Below the pieces are notes generated by a model, which was not told the DNA's origin, made no database searches, and was given only the letters and a program-made list of their open reading frames with translations. A stretch of DNA of 64,000 nucleotides. Source: Aphelenchoides besseyi. Its lineage: Eukaryota; Nematoda; Chromadorea; Rhabditida; Aphelenchoididae. A program made the position numbers and the translations under genes. The stretch is from NCBI GenBank assembly GCA_024699855.1, contig JAMPIQ010000003.1, positions 7,626,001 to 7,690,000 of the forward strand. The letters are read 5' to 3'. Shown piece after piece: positions 11,613 through 22,303 of the stretch (positions are counted from its first letter, which is position 1; every line of letters starts with the position of its first letter).

Positions 11613-12045
11613 CTGGTCTTGCTTGCCCGGTAATTTGAAATAGTCGTTTTCCTGAAAAATGTTTGACCAAAAGGCACAACATATTGTAATCAATTGTTTT
11701 AACAGTTACATTGTACAAAAGTTGTTCTTTCTTTTGAGTTTGTTTAATAAACTAATCGATAAGTAGCTTTAAGACTGAACTTTAAAATAGCAGTAGTTTT
11801 TCTTGAGAACCTTCCAAGTAACACACAGTTTCTGTCGCTGGACACTGACGAACTCATTGTTGTTCATCAACAGAAATCTTTTGATTTTGTGATCAGCTTG
11901 AACCAAAATCTGAAGCTCACGAGTCGCGAGCCGAAAAAGACATGAATTCAATAGTGTTTCTAGCAAACTTTAGACAAACAATTGATCCGTTTGTTATTGG
12001 TGATATTGGAAACAAAATAGTCGAAACATTCAACTTATTGCTTAA

Positions 12046-12523
12046 CGTGAATTACTGCGCTATCGGCTTTGTTTGGATAAACGTCGAAATTTGCGTGAAA
12101 TATTTGTTGGCAACGAAGTTGAATTGGCGAAAACTCAGGCAGATGAAATGCCTCACGACAAGAAGCAACAAGATTGTCAATTACAATCACAACATAAAGC
12201 ACGAAAAAGTATGTTTTTAACCTCAAGTGTAATAGTTCGATTTAGCTACTCGTCCATCAGAACGTCCATCTCGATTCGAGTTCCTGGATTCGTCGAGTAG
12301 CCGTCGAAAACGACAAAAACGCAAACATGTTGCTTTTAATACGGTAATCACAGCTGTTATTTCGATTTTACGTTTGAACTTGCAGACCAAGAACGAAGAA
12401 CAGCGAATTTCGTCGGACGTCCAAAATCCAGTCTTTCTTCAACACGTGAATTCGCTCAATCGTCAGGGATTCAGTCGCACTCTCACGTTCATGCCTCGTT
12501 TCTTTCGTACCGGTGGCAACTGA
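12046..12523 (+). CDS. 5'-truncated gene of unknown function at repeat junction
   Basis: Three exons keep one frame: 12,046-12,208, 12,246-12,343 and 12,386-12,523 (TGA), with introns of 37 and 42 bp. The product is about 130 residues. It starts with a charged, helix-prone stretch ('RRNLREIFVGNEVELAK'), then a Gln-rich part, a basic 'SSRRKRQKRKHVAFN' stretch and a tail rich in R/F. An in-frame stop lies directly upstream at 12,043 and no ATG precedes the charged stretch; the first ATG is at 12,148. The left-arm boundary is only about 65 bases upstream, so the 5' exons were probably lost at the inversion/duplication junction. I do not recognise the family, and it may be a pseudogene. Confidence 0.45.
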
Positions 12524-12986
12524 GTTGATGCGAAATAAACAAAATTCCTGAAAGTTTGATTGAGAATCCGTTCGAACCAACGCAAGCTTTGCAATGCTTC
12601 TCGAACAGATGTGCACAAGAGCAATCGAATAAACATGATCGAAAAGTATTGAGAGGTTGTTGAGCATAATCCCGACAATGAAGTTCATGTATGTTTCTGA
12701 TTCGGTTCAAACAACAGAACTTCCGTTGGATACTCAAATCGATTACCGTACCGTACTCGTTGGAAGAGAGCACCAAAATTTGCTGTCACGCATTTGATTT
12801 CTAGTTGCTCTTAACCTCAAAACACTAGCAGTGATTTTCAATTGAAGAAACCATTGCACTTCAGTACTGAATTGAATTCCATTTGCATAAATGATATACA
12901 ACAGACAAGGTCTGACTCAAAAATGGATTTTGCGAATTCTTTTCTCGACTTTCGATCTTGCAACTGGTCGCTTTCATCTTTTTGCA

Positions 12987-14582
12987 ATGGTGGAAAAGAA
13001 CAAGAAAAAGAAGTCGTCCAAACCCAAAGAAAGGTACTTCTACGACTTCTGTACATTAACACACTTTTTCTTTTCAGTGCTCAACCAGCACTAGCCAAGA
13101 AAGCGGCACGCCCGGCCGACGGAGCAAAGACCAATGAACCGAAGGCATGGACGATGCAAGTCCTGCCTCCACTTTCAATCATTCGCACCAACAATCACAA
13201 GTACGTCATCTTGAAACCGCTGGGACACGGAGGCTTTGGTGACGTTTACAGTGTGAAACGCAAATCTGATGGAGTTCTGATGGCCGCAAAAGTTGAATGG
13301 ACGAAGAAAGTCGAGGAACCGCGTCTCATGGTAATAAACAGTCGACTGTTCAACTAATCTTTTTGTTTCAGCGTGAATACGAAATCTATCAAGAGATCAA
13401 CCAACTCAAAGAATCGAATCCTTCGGCTGTGGAGAATCTCTTGCGTTGTAATGATGTTGGCGGTGTTCCGGATGTTTGCTATTTCCTTTTTCTTCCACTT
13501 CTCGGACCGTCGCTCAAAGACCTGCTGGGCGTCAGAACTCCATCGTATCAAACGGCCATTCAAATTACCGTTCAAACTCTACGGTCGATTAAGAACTTTC
13601 ATGCTCTCGGAAGAATTCATCGCGACATCAAGCCGGCGAACTTTGCGATTGGACACAAAGAAGAGTCAAACACCGTTTTCTTGATTGACTTTGGAATGGC
13701 TGTTCGTTTCTGCACGGATCCGAGCAAAATGCCCACCAGCTCGGCCTACCAGTTCATTGGTACCCGTTGCTACGCCTCTCGTACCACACACAACGAAAAG
13801 CCGCAAACACGTCGCGATGATCTTGAGTCGTGGTTCTACGTCGTATGTTTCAACTAATCAGTTCGAATTCATTGTTTTTGTTTTAGTGCTTGGAACTCTT
13901 CAAACGTGGCATTTTACCGTGGGCTAACGAGCAAGAGCCGATGGTCCGTCATCTGAAAGACAACCTCTTCGAGAAACTCCGTGAGTTAGTCATTACAATC
14001 GATCGAAGCTGCTTTTAGCGTCCACCATCTTCTCACAGGTTCCCAGCTGTTTTGAGCAGTTTGCAAGCATGATCGACGAAATTGGAAACTACAGCACACC
14101 GAACTACGATTTCTTCTTTGAGCTGCTCAACAATTTGGCCCAAGAGCGTGATTTGGCTTTGGACGCACCGTTCGAGTGGTTGGGAAAGGTAAGAGAACGA
14201 TGTTCAGAAAACAATTAGTTGTTGTGTTTAGAATGCGAATGTCGAGGCTCCACGTGTTGCGAGATGTGAGATTTCATTTGGAGCCAAGAACGGCAAACCG
14301 ACGGCTTTTGTCGAACAACCGCGTACTCCAAAAACCAAAGGTGCAAAGAAGAAGGTAGAACTGTTCGCATGCTCTTTTGATGTTCGAACTTTTCAGTCGA
14401 CCGATCAATCTTCTTCGACGCTTCCACCAACTACGTCAGTCTACTCAACACCATCAAGTCACCGTCCGGTCACTTCGACCCGCTCCGAAATTGGAACTCC
14501 GTCGGCCATGTCCGTTCCTACATTCATTCCAATTCCCAAGAATATGAAAGTCGAGAAGACGAAAGAGAAAACTGACGGTTAG
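12987..14582 (+). CDS. CK1/TTBK-like protein kinase
   Basis: Seven exons: 12,987-13,033, 13,078-13,330, 13,372-13,842, 13,887-13,980, 14,019-14,188, 14,232-14,354 and 14,397-14,582. The start gives a Lys-rich N-terminus ('MVEKNKKKKSSK'). The kinase domain has the glycine loop 'GHGGFGDV', the ATP-binding lysine in 'MAAKVE', the catalytic loop 'HRDIKPANFAIG' and 'DFG', so it should be active. 'NFAIG' and 'RRDDLESWFYV' are signatures of the casein kinase 1 / tau-tubulin-kinase-like group, which is greatly expanded in nematodes and often sperm-enriched. The C-terminal tail is Ser/Thr/Pro-rich and probably disordered. Confidence in the family is high; the substrate is unknown. Confidence 0.92.
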
Positions 14583-15042
14583 AGTTGTTGCATCGGCATA
14601 AACTTATGGAATTCACTCGTGCATTGAAACAAGAGATTACTTTTAAGTAAAAATTGATTTATAGACAACAACAAAGTAGCATTCCAATATCGCTTATAAC
14701 GATAACCGGAAACCAAAACAATTGATGAAACAGACGTTCATATATGGCGATTACTGTCGTAGAGATTTCCAAATGTTCGAAAACGTAACAACAAACTTTC
14801 AATGGTTGTTCGTCAGAGCGATTTGGTACATTTCTTGCAAACATGAAGTTCAATATCATTGAATGAATCATTTCGTTTATTGCTCGTCGTCAACAAAGCA
14901 TTTAGCTTGTTGAGGATCTGGAAATCAAACGTTTGTTGAAGTTACGAAATCACTTGGAAGAGAAAGTTGACTCGTTTTGGTCATTCTGTTCCTTCCGATT
15001 CGGCGTCCATTCTCTTGAGTTTATGAAACTCTCATTGTTCCA
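14583..15042. other. Intergenic, no feature seen
   Basis: AT-rich 460 bp between the kinase stop and the BUD31-like start. It presumably holds the 3' UTR of the former. Open frames here are short and lack coding character. Confidence 0.4.
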
Positions 15043-15496
15043 ATGTCTCTACAACAGAAATTGCGTCGTTACCGCAAGAAACCGTCAGTCGGATGGGACG
15101 AATTGGAACCGAAATTGGAAGAGTTCGACACCAAAATGCGCGAAGCTGAAGCCGAACCGCACGAAGGAAAAAGAAAGACCGAAGCCTTGTGGCCAATCTT
15201 CCGTGTAAGCTCTTGAACTTCTAGTTAACCGAGTTGTTTAAATCGTTTTGCAGATTCATCACCAACGTTCTCGCTACATCTTCGACCTGTTCTGGAAAGA
15301 AGAGAAGATCAGTCGAGAGTTGTATCAGTTTTGTTTGGACGCAAAGATTGTCGACTCACAGTTGATGGCAAAATGGAATACAAAAACAAGAGCAGATATC
15401 TCGATTCTTTGTCTTAAATTTCTTCTAAAATACAGAATTTATTTAGAACTAATGTTAATTTTATGTTTAGTTTTAAAATTAGAGAAAGAACTTTAG
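15043..15496 (+). pseudogene. Truncated BUD31-like splicing-factor copy (zinc-cluster end missing)
   Basis: Two exons (15,043-15,204 and 15,254-15,496). The first about 90 residues match BUD31/G10 closely: '[20 protein letters not shown]', 'PIFRIHHQRSRYIFDLFWK', 'ISRELYQFCLDAKIVDSQLM'. BUD31 is a near-invariant spliceosomal protein of about 144 residues whose last third is a cysteine-rich zinc-binding cluster. Here the match stops after 'MAKW' and is replaced by about 40 hydrophobic, AT-rich-coded residues with none of the zinc-cluster cysteines. The N-terminus is also odd ('[14 protein letters not shown]' instead of an MPK start). It keeps an intron, so it is not a processed retrocopy. Probably a decayed duplicate; a functional gene should exist elsewhere. 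Confidence 0.75.
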
Positions 15497-16556
15497 GACT
15501 GTTGAATCAATTAAAGTACATCGAACATCAACGGTAGAGGGTTTTCACACAAACTAGCAATTTCCCTTAGTTTCCATCAAATCAACTGCTTGTAGCCGTG
15601 AAATAGAACACGGAGATCTACGCAGCTAAAAGTAAGAAACACTTACTATTGACGCAATTCAAACAAAAACACAAGGTTCGATTGTCGACACGAAACCAAC
15701 GTCCTTTTAAATTTCGAACAAACAACCGCAGAACTCGACCCGTGAATTGTTTGATGGAATGCAACGACCTAATCGTAAACGATGTGCATTATCATAAGAG
15801 CTGTTTGTTCTATTTCCATGGAATTTGAACACAAACCAACAAAATCGCAAATTTACTGCGCAACATTTTTCGATTATTTTCGTTGTTTACTTTTTGAATT
15901 GAACTCCTCCGTTGAGATTATGAAACCGCCCACATTTTGCTGCTAGAAACGTGGAGGCGGTGAGTTGACCGTCTGTGATTCGGAGAATAAAAGCAGAGGT
16001 CGATCTCTGATGCCCAATCGGAGTGGATAATCATTTCACAAGTCTCAAGGTTCTTTAACATCAGCTTTAGTATTGACAGTAATCGATGACGCAGAAGTTT
16101 GCGTGAGAAATCAATTTCCACCTGAACGGCTTTGCGCATATTTGAGCACTTCATTTCGACTACAACTCAAATCACGTTGTTTGTTGCAACTGTCGGAGCT
16201 TGTGTTTGTTCACTTTTTAACATTCAAAATTGTAGATCATTGTGTGTTACATACTTTACATCGAAACCAGTTGTTTGTTTACTTTTGATCGAAGTTCAAT
16301 CTTGAAAACTATAACTGAAAAGTCTGACCCATTAGTTTTTTTCTATTCGGCAAATTCGATTGACGTTATGTAGTGCGCAAAGTGAACACATCTCACTTTG
16401 TGACGTTCTTTTCGACAATTTGGCGTATTCGTTGACGCATAAAACGGTAGTAACTTCCGATCTGCTACTCTGTTAGAGTGCAACTTTTCGAGATCAGAAT
16501 CCAACGTTTTCTAATCTTCACAACTCAAAGATCCATTTTTAGTTAACGCAATCACA
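15497..16556. other. Intergenic, likely upstream region of the MFS gene
   Basis: About 1.06 kb of AT-rich sequence without a supportable gene. A poly-pyrimidine-free 'ttttagttaacgcaatcacaATG' context lies directly before the transporter start and could be a trans-splice acceptor ('tttttag' at about 16,536-16,542). Confidence 0.35.
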
Positions 16557-18291
16557 ATGGCCAAAGTGTTCGAAAACCGATATCGTTATTTGATCCTAGC
16601 CACGGGGTGTTTGGGATTAACATCCATCTCGTCGAATATGCTCGCGTTCAACATCGCTCAAGTTTGTATGGGATCCGAGTACTTCGACCATACAAATCAA
16701 ACGGTACGTTTACTTTGCCTATCTTCAATGGTTATCATGCAAATTTAGTCTTCAATAAGTGTTCCATTGGACTACACACCGTACGAAGTTTCATTGATCA
16801 ACTGGGCCGTAGCTCTTGGTTTGTCGTAAAAATGTTGATTAAGACACAGCAAGTGGGTTTCTAGGTACCGCCATTTCAACTCTTCCATTCAGTGAAGCTT
16901 ATGTTCGATTGGGAGCTAAATGGCCATTTTTGGTTGCCGGATTGTTGTCAGTTTTTGCAACAGCTCTCATACCCTTGGCTGCCGAGTTCCACTTCTACGC
17001 ACTGTTAGCTTTTCGACTTCTGCAGGTTTGCTGGTAGAATGTAACAACGAACGTACAGTTTAGGGCATCAGTTATGCGGCAGATTTTGCTGCCGTCGGAT
17101 CTTTATGTTCAAGTTGGGCATCTTTAAAACAAAACGGTTTATTTCTCGGCGTTCTCACTTCCTATTCACCTTTAAGTTCAGCTTTGACTAATTCAATAGG
17201 TGGAATGGTAAAAATAAACTTATGTTAGTCGAATAATTGCCAAGTTCAGATCTGTAAATCGTCGTATGGATGGCCAATGGTCTTCTATGTTCACGCGATC
17301 AGTGGATTCCTTGTTTTCGTTTTATGGTTTTTGGTTTATTACGACAAACCGCAGGATACACAGAAAGTGTCTCCAATTGAGTTGGAGAAAATTCAACGAA
17401 ACAAAAATCGTGATCAGATCGATGGAACAAAGAAGATCCCCTATAAAGTAAGTTTCGAACATTTTTGATCAAACCATTTGGTTTAGTTGTTGTTGACCGA
17501 TGTGCGTATTTGGAGCATTTGGTTCAGTGCATTTGCTGAGATATTCTCTACAAACTTTCTTGCCGTTTACTCACCGTATTACATCAAGAATGTTCTTCAG
17601 TACAGTGCAGAAGAAACGGGAAACTTTTCGGCTTTGAGTCGCTTGGTAGGTTGACAATCACTTCACTATTATTTCGAGTTTTTAGGTTCAAATCCCCGTA
17701 CGTTTGATTTGTGGTGAAATGAGCGATCGAATAACATTTCTGAGTGAAAACCTTAAACTCATCGTCTTCAACACAATCACAGTTGGCGGTGCAGGAATAG
17801 CGTACGCGTCAATCGGTTTTATGCCAATAGAATTACCAATTTGGCCAATTGTTGGTTTCTGTGTAGTGAACATTTCAACTGGTGCAGCAAGTGGTGGATT
17901 CTACAAAGCAGCTGTATTGTACTCGAGGTCTAAGATCGAAAGGCTGGGTAGATAATGTGAAAAAATTGCAGACAGTATTCTCATTTTGTGATAGCCACTT
18001 GTCAGTTTCTAAAATGCATAACTCTATTCCTTGGTCCAGCATTGGTTGCCATTTTCGTGCATGATGCGGGATTGCAATCAGAATGGAGAGTCGTGTTTCT
18101 GATCACTGCCGCTTTCTTGTCTATGGTGGGTGCAAAACTACAGACAACAAATAACTTGATTATAGGCCGGCATTGTTTTTTGCATCTTCTCAACATCCGA
18201 GCCTGCTGTCTACACCGAAGAATACTTTGTGGAGAAGAAAAAGACAGCGATTTATGTGATGGAAAGCGGGTTAAAGAAAAGTCGAGAATGA
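16557..18291 (+). CDS. MFS transporter, SLC17 (anion:cation symporter)-like
   Basis: Nine exons with introns of 38-50 bp. The first are 16,557-16,703, 16,749-16,818, 16,865-17,025, 17,064-17,207, 17,250-17,447, 17,487-17,645, and one starting at 17,686; the last ends in TGA at 18,289-18,291. The protein is about 470 residues with roughly a dozen hydrophobic helices. 'LLQGISYAADFAAVGSLCSSW', the paired 'GLFLGVLTSYSPLSSALTN' and 'GWPMVFYVH' resemble nematode SLC17 relatives (phosphate/sialin/vesicular glutamate transporter branch). Likely role: proton- or sodium-coupled organic or phosphate anion transport at the plasma or lysosomal/vesicular membrane. The exact substrate cannot be read from the sequence. 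Confidence 0.88.
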
Positions 18292-18829
18292 TCGACATGA
18301 ACAAAAAGAATCTCATCAAATGAACTCTCAATTATCGTACATAATGTGTAGCTTGTTAAGATAAATTGTTTAACTCTAATTTACAACTCCATTGTCAACA
18401 GCAAGAATTTTGTTGTGAGTAATTTTGTGTGATGTGCAGATTTTTGCCTTATTTTATCGGACATGAATGGAAAATTCCACTTCTAATTACTAACCTTACA
18501 AACACTTGTGGTTATGAACAGAAGTAAGGAGTCAAAATGTAAATAGAGTTTTTTGAATAGACATTCTTCTAGCTAATAATCTGTTCTATGTTCACTTTAC
18601 AAATGAACTGCTAAAGATTACTAGAATCTTTATTTTCTGCTAATTAAAGTATCGTAGCATATTTCCGTGTAATCCAGCGATATCGAAACTCTGATCATTG
18701 TACAACAAAGATCATCTCCACATTGAGGACTTGTAATTTGCATCCGCCAAAATATGTCAAATATCAACACGAGAAACCGTTAGTTGGGCCTCATTTTCGC
18801 GAACTGAACGGTCGACTTCCAACTTAGAG
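18292..18829. other. Intergenic, 3' UTR and PITP upstream region
   Basis: About 540 bp, AT-rich, no gene seen. Orientation of both neighbours is plus. Confidence 0.35.
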
Positions 18830-19858
18830 ATGTTGATCAAGGTCGGCCAAAGATGACCATTACCTATGTCGTTGATTGCAGGAGTATCGTATTCCAATGC
18901 CATTGACCTTAGACGAATATCAACGTGGCCAGCTTTTCTCCGTATCCGAAGCATCGAAAAATGAAACTGGTGGCGGCGAGGGCGTGGAAGTAAGCTTAGT
19001 CGATTCAGCGATAGTTTGACGAAATTTCAGGTTGTGAAACAGGAGCCTTTCAACAGTACCACTCTTTGTCCTGGTCAAACTCTTTCTGGCATGTACACCT
19101 ACAAAATTTATCGTGTTCGTTCAAAAGTCCCGTGGTTTTTCCGCAAAATGTTGCCCGAAGTTGCGATGGTATTGGTCGAGGAATCATGGAATGCGTTTCC
19201 TTATTGCAAGACGGTCCTCAGCAATCCGGGATACATGGTTTGAGCAAATGGTTGTAATCTCAAACTCAACGGATTTAGAAAGACAACTTTTATATCATTT
19301 TGGAAACAATCCACGTAGCAAACGACAACGGACAACTGGATAATGTGAGTTGAAAAAACTAAATGATCGTGTGGCTTTTCGTAGGCGCTAGGATTGAACG
19401 AAGAGAAATTGCGTCAACGTGAAGTGGTGTTCTTGGATATTCTCGATCCGGCGCCTTTGAAACCGACTGATCTCACTCCTGAAACTGATCCATCTGTTTT
19501 TGTCTCAACGAAAACTAATCGTGGACCACTTCAATCGGGTTGGAACAGTGGTGGAACGACTGAAATCATGTGCTGCTACAAGTTGGTTACCACACAATTC
19601 AAATGGTTTGGAATGCAAACTCGCGCTGAGAAATCGATTCATCGCAATTACCCACGTTTGTTTATCAAATTTCATCGGCAAGTTGTGAACACAATAAAAG
19701 CGATTTTATTTGTTTTCAGTGAGATCTGGTGTTGGCAAGATCGATGGTATGGATTGTCAATGGCGGACATACGCAAGATTGAGGCTGAGACCGCAAAACA
19801 ACTTCGTGAACAACGTGCAAGTGGACCTGTTCGAGGAATGGCTGCCGAAGAGCAGTAG
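18830..19858 (+). CDS. Class I phosphatidylinositol transfer protein
   Basis: Six exons: 18,830-18,841 (only 12 nt, M-L-I-K), 18,882-18,989, 19,031-19,237, 19,279-19,344, 19,385-19,677 and 19,720-19,858. The product is about 274 residues, the family's usual length. Diagnostic motifs in order: '[20 protein letters not shown]', '[17 protein letters not shown]', '[13 protein letters not shown]', '[10 protein letters not shown]', '[10 protein letters not shown]', '[16 protein letters not shown]', '[16 protein letters not shown]', '[12 protein letters not shown]'. PITPs exchange phosphatidylinositol and phosphatidylcholine between membranes to feed phosphoinositide synthesis. The mini first exon restores the canonical N-terminus but uses a weak donor (AAG|GTCGGC). 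The last intron begins GCAAGT, a GC-AG intron needed to keep the frame. Confidence 0.94.
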
Positions 19859-20150
19859 CTGACACCCAGCGAGTTTTTTCTTTGGCCAAATAAACAAATT
19901 GGAGGTTTGGGTTTAAATTCTTCTTAAGCAGAGAATAACTTGCTTGTAGACTGTTGTTAGGTAAATTGCAACCGATACTTAAAGCAACTGCTTAAAAATA
20001 CGCCAATTAATAAAGAAACTGGTTTTCAACAATCGTATGCGAAAACTGACTGTTTTCTAATTCTAACCATTTTGACGTTAATTCCATCTTTCTAATTCAA
20101 CTGCATGCCAATTGGTTGTCGACGATTTTGGTCGCGTGTTGGTTTGATTG

Positions 20151-21387
20151 ATGGACTCGAACAATGTGGACGATGAGTCGATGCCCAAAGTCGGTACATT
20201 GGTAACACATCAATCGAAACGGAAATTCGAAGTTACACGTATCATTGCTTGTGGACCCTTTTCAACCGTCTATCAAGTCATTGATCCGGCCAATGGGGAA
20301 ATGTTTGCAATGAAAGTGGAAAACGAATTGCGAAACATCAGGCCATCACTCGTATTGGATGTTTACGTGCTCACTCGAATTGGAATGAGAGCGGGATTTC
20401 CGCATTTGATCGCCACAGGTCGTAGTGCAACGTACAAATACGCAGTAATGCAATTGGTTGGAGTTGATCTCGGAAGATTGCGTCGGGCGATGCCCGAGAA
20501 GAAGTTGGTTGTGTTCATTTGTCTAATTCTTAGTTATTTTAGATTTTCACTAGGAACTGCTTTACGCGTTTGCAAACAAACGTTAGAGCGAATTGAGACG
20601 CTACACGAAGCAGGTTTTTTGTACCGAGATGTAAAAGCCAACAACTTTGCAATTGGTCGAGAAGATCCGAACACAGTTTACATGCTCGATTTTGGGTTTG
20701 TTCGTCACTACGTGTAAGTTCATGGAAACAAAGAGCGTAAGTTGGTTTTAGCGACAAATATGGAAATCTCATGTCTCCACGCCCAGCAACAGCTCTTCTT
20801 GGAACAATTCATTACGCGTCATTAGCCGCACATAAATTGAAAGAACAATGTCGGCGAGATGATCTTGAGAGTTGGCTTTACATGTGTGTCGAGTTATGTT
20901 CCGGTTTGTTTCGAAAGTTTTTCGTTACTAATGTGATTTGTAGGTCCGTTGCCTTGGTCTCATTTGGAGCCCTTAATCAATCATATGGTCATCGCAAAAT
21001 GGAAACAACATATACGCACAACCGCACGACACGGATTTTTCATTGGCTGTCCGACGGAGATGTCCGAAATGCTTACACGCATTGATGCACTTGATTTCTA
21101 TCAACGTCCACCATACGAAGACTTGCATAAGATTTTGGATAGTATGATTGAACGCGATGGAATCTCTTCTATTGATCCATTGGATTGGCAAGTAAGTCGA
21201 CTTTCATTCATCGCTGCTTATTATGTTTCTGTTGAACAATAATGCGATCATGGAACGTGCTCAGTTTGTTGGTGAGATCGGCGAATCTCATTTGGCGTCC
21301 GTTCGACTTCGCGAACAGCAAGAGATTTTGGAGAACAAAATCGACGACGATCTTCGAACCCCACCAATCCATATCTCTGATGGATAA
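20151..21387 (+). CDS. CK1/TTBK-like protein kinase, second paralogue
   Basis: Exon 1 is 20,151-20,503, exon 2 starts at 20,543, then an exon ending at 20,903, 20,944-21,191 and 21,265-21,387 (TAA). The start is the ATG of 'MDSNNVDDESMPK'. Kinase elements: loop 'ACGPFSTVYQV', lysine in 'FAMKVE', catalytic loop 'YRDVKANNFAIG' (Tyr in place of the usual His of HRD, common in this group), 'LDFGFV', 'GTIHYASLAAH' and 'RRDDLESWLYM'. Catalytic Asp and Mg-binding Asp are present, so activity is expected. It differs strongly in sequence from the kinase at 12,987 and is not a recent tandem copy. The C-terminus is short and acidic. Confidence 0.9.
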
Positions 21388-21604
21388 CTGGAATTTGTCT
21401 TCAGAATAAACTGTTCGTCTTTCTGATGTGCACATCAAAAAACTAGAAGCGTTTACTTCTATGTGAGGATACATATGAACGTTTTACAACTCGGGTCTTC
21501 CTGGTACCAGCAAATGGTGAATGATTAGACGAGAATTTTTGAGCGTTTTGCTACGTATTTCTTGATTGCTGAAGAAACCGAGTAGGTTTTCCCAACAAAT
21601 GCCG

Positions 21605-21900
21605 TCATTTTGGATGTTGGCATTCCAACTTCGGTTCCAAGTTATTTTGCCATCCAACACGCTTAACCAAGAATCGAAAGATGGCTGCGAACCGGGATAC
21701 TCTACAACCATCAACTATAAGTAACAGAACTTGGCCATTAGGGAACTCTAAAACGTACATAGTTTTTTTCATCAAAGCAATTAATTCTTACCTTGCTTTG
21801 CTTTCTTAAAGCTCGGAAAGTCATAGCGTATGTCCTCGAAATCAACTTCCGTTTGATGGAACAACAAACCTAAAACTTCGCCAAAACCACGTAGTGTCAG
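21605..21900 (-). pseudogene. Glutathione S-transferase N-domain remnant
   Basis: On the minus strand, 'LTLRGFGEVLGLLF..TEVDFEDIRYDFPSFK' is followed after a GTAAGA...TTTTAG intron by 'FPNGQVLLLIVDG' and 'AAIFRFLVKRVGW', then a stop. This is the layout of the thioredoxin-like N-terminal half of nematode sigma-class-type GSTs (GRGxGE, FGQVPxLxVDG, QSxAIxRYLA). The Gln-Ser of the glutathione-binding QS motif is replaced by Arg-Phe, the first strand with the catalytic Tyr is not found in frame, and the whole C-terminal helical domain is absent. Most likely a decayed, truncated copy. Confidence 0.55.
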
Positions 21901-22303
21901 CTAGTAAAGTGCATAAGATGAGATCTTTTACTGAAACTTGTTTTAATGTAAAGCAAACAGATTGTTTCTTTTTAAATTTTTTGTGATTTCAGATTCACGT
22001 TTTGCACTCGAAATTGTGAGACAAACACCAATGAATTGGGTTGGAATGTACTTTCAGCCGAAAACACATGTAAACGTTTCAAGTCGTTGTTTAGTGCGCG
22101 AAAGTTGCCGACCAAAAATTGTTTTCTGACTCAATTTTTCAATAAACTAGCCAATTCAAACATGAATGTTCATTTCGAGAAGTACAAGAAAACAGTCGGG
22201 ACCAATTTTTTGTTCATCAGCTCTTTAGAGTGACATCTGATTTTTGAGTTTTTTCGGTTGATTTGTCACTGAAAAGTGAAAAATAAGGTGAGTGCTCAAT
22301 TTC

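Larger units (their letters stand above)
1..11980. repeat. Left arm of giant inverted repeat (rDNA-bearing)
   Basis: Reverse complement of the right arm. Position 385 pairs with 64,000, position 8,701 with 55,689, and similarity fades near 11,980 (pair about 52,415). Visible arm length is about 11.6 kb; bases 1-384 have no partner inside the window because the right arm runs off its end. The order is LINE remnant, family gene A, 28S, 5.8S, 18S, spacer, family pseudogene B. Most of the arm is nearly identical to its partner, with single-base changes, homopolymer-length changes and a 6-nt indel; gene A is clearly more diverged. Whether this is a true genomic inverted duplication or an assembly artefact cannot be settled from the sequence alone. 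Confidence 0.93.
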
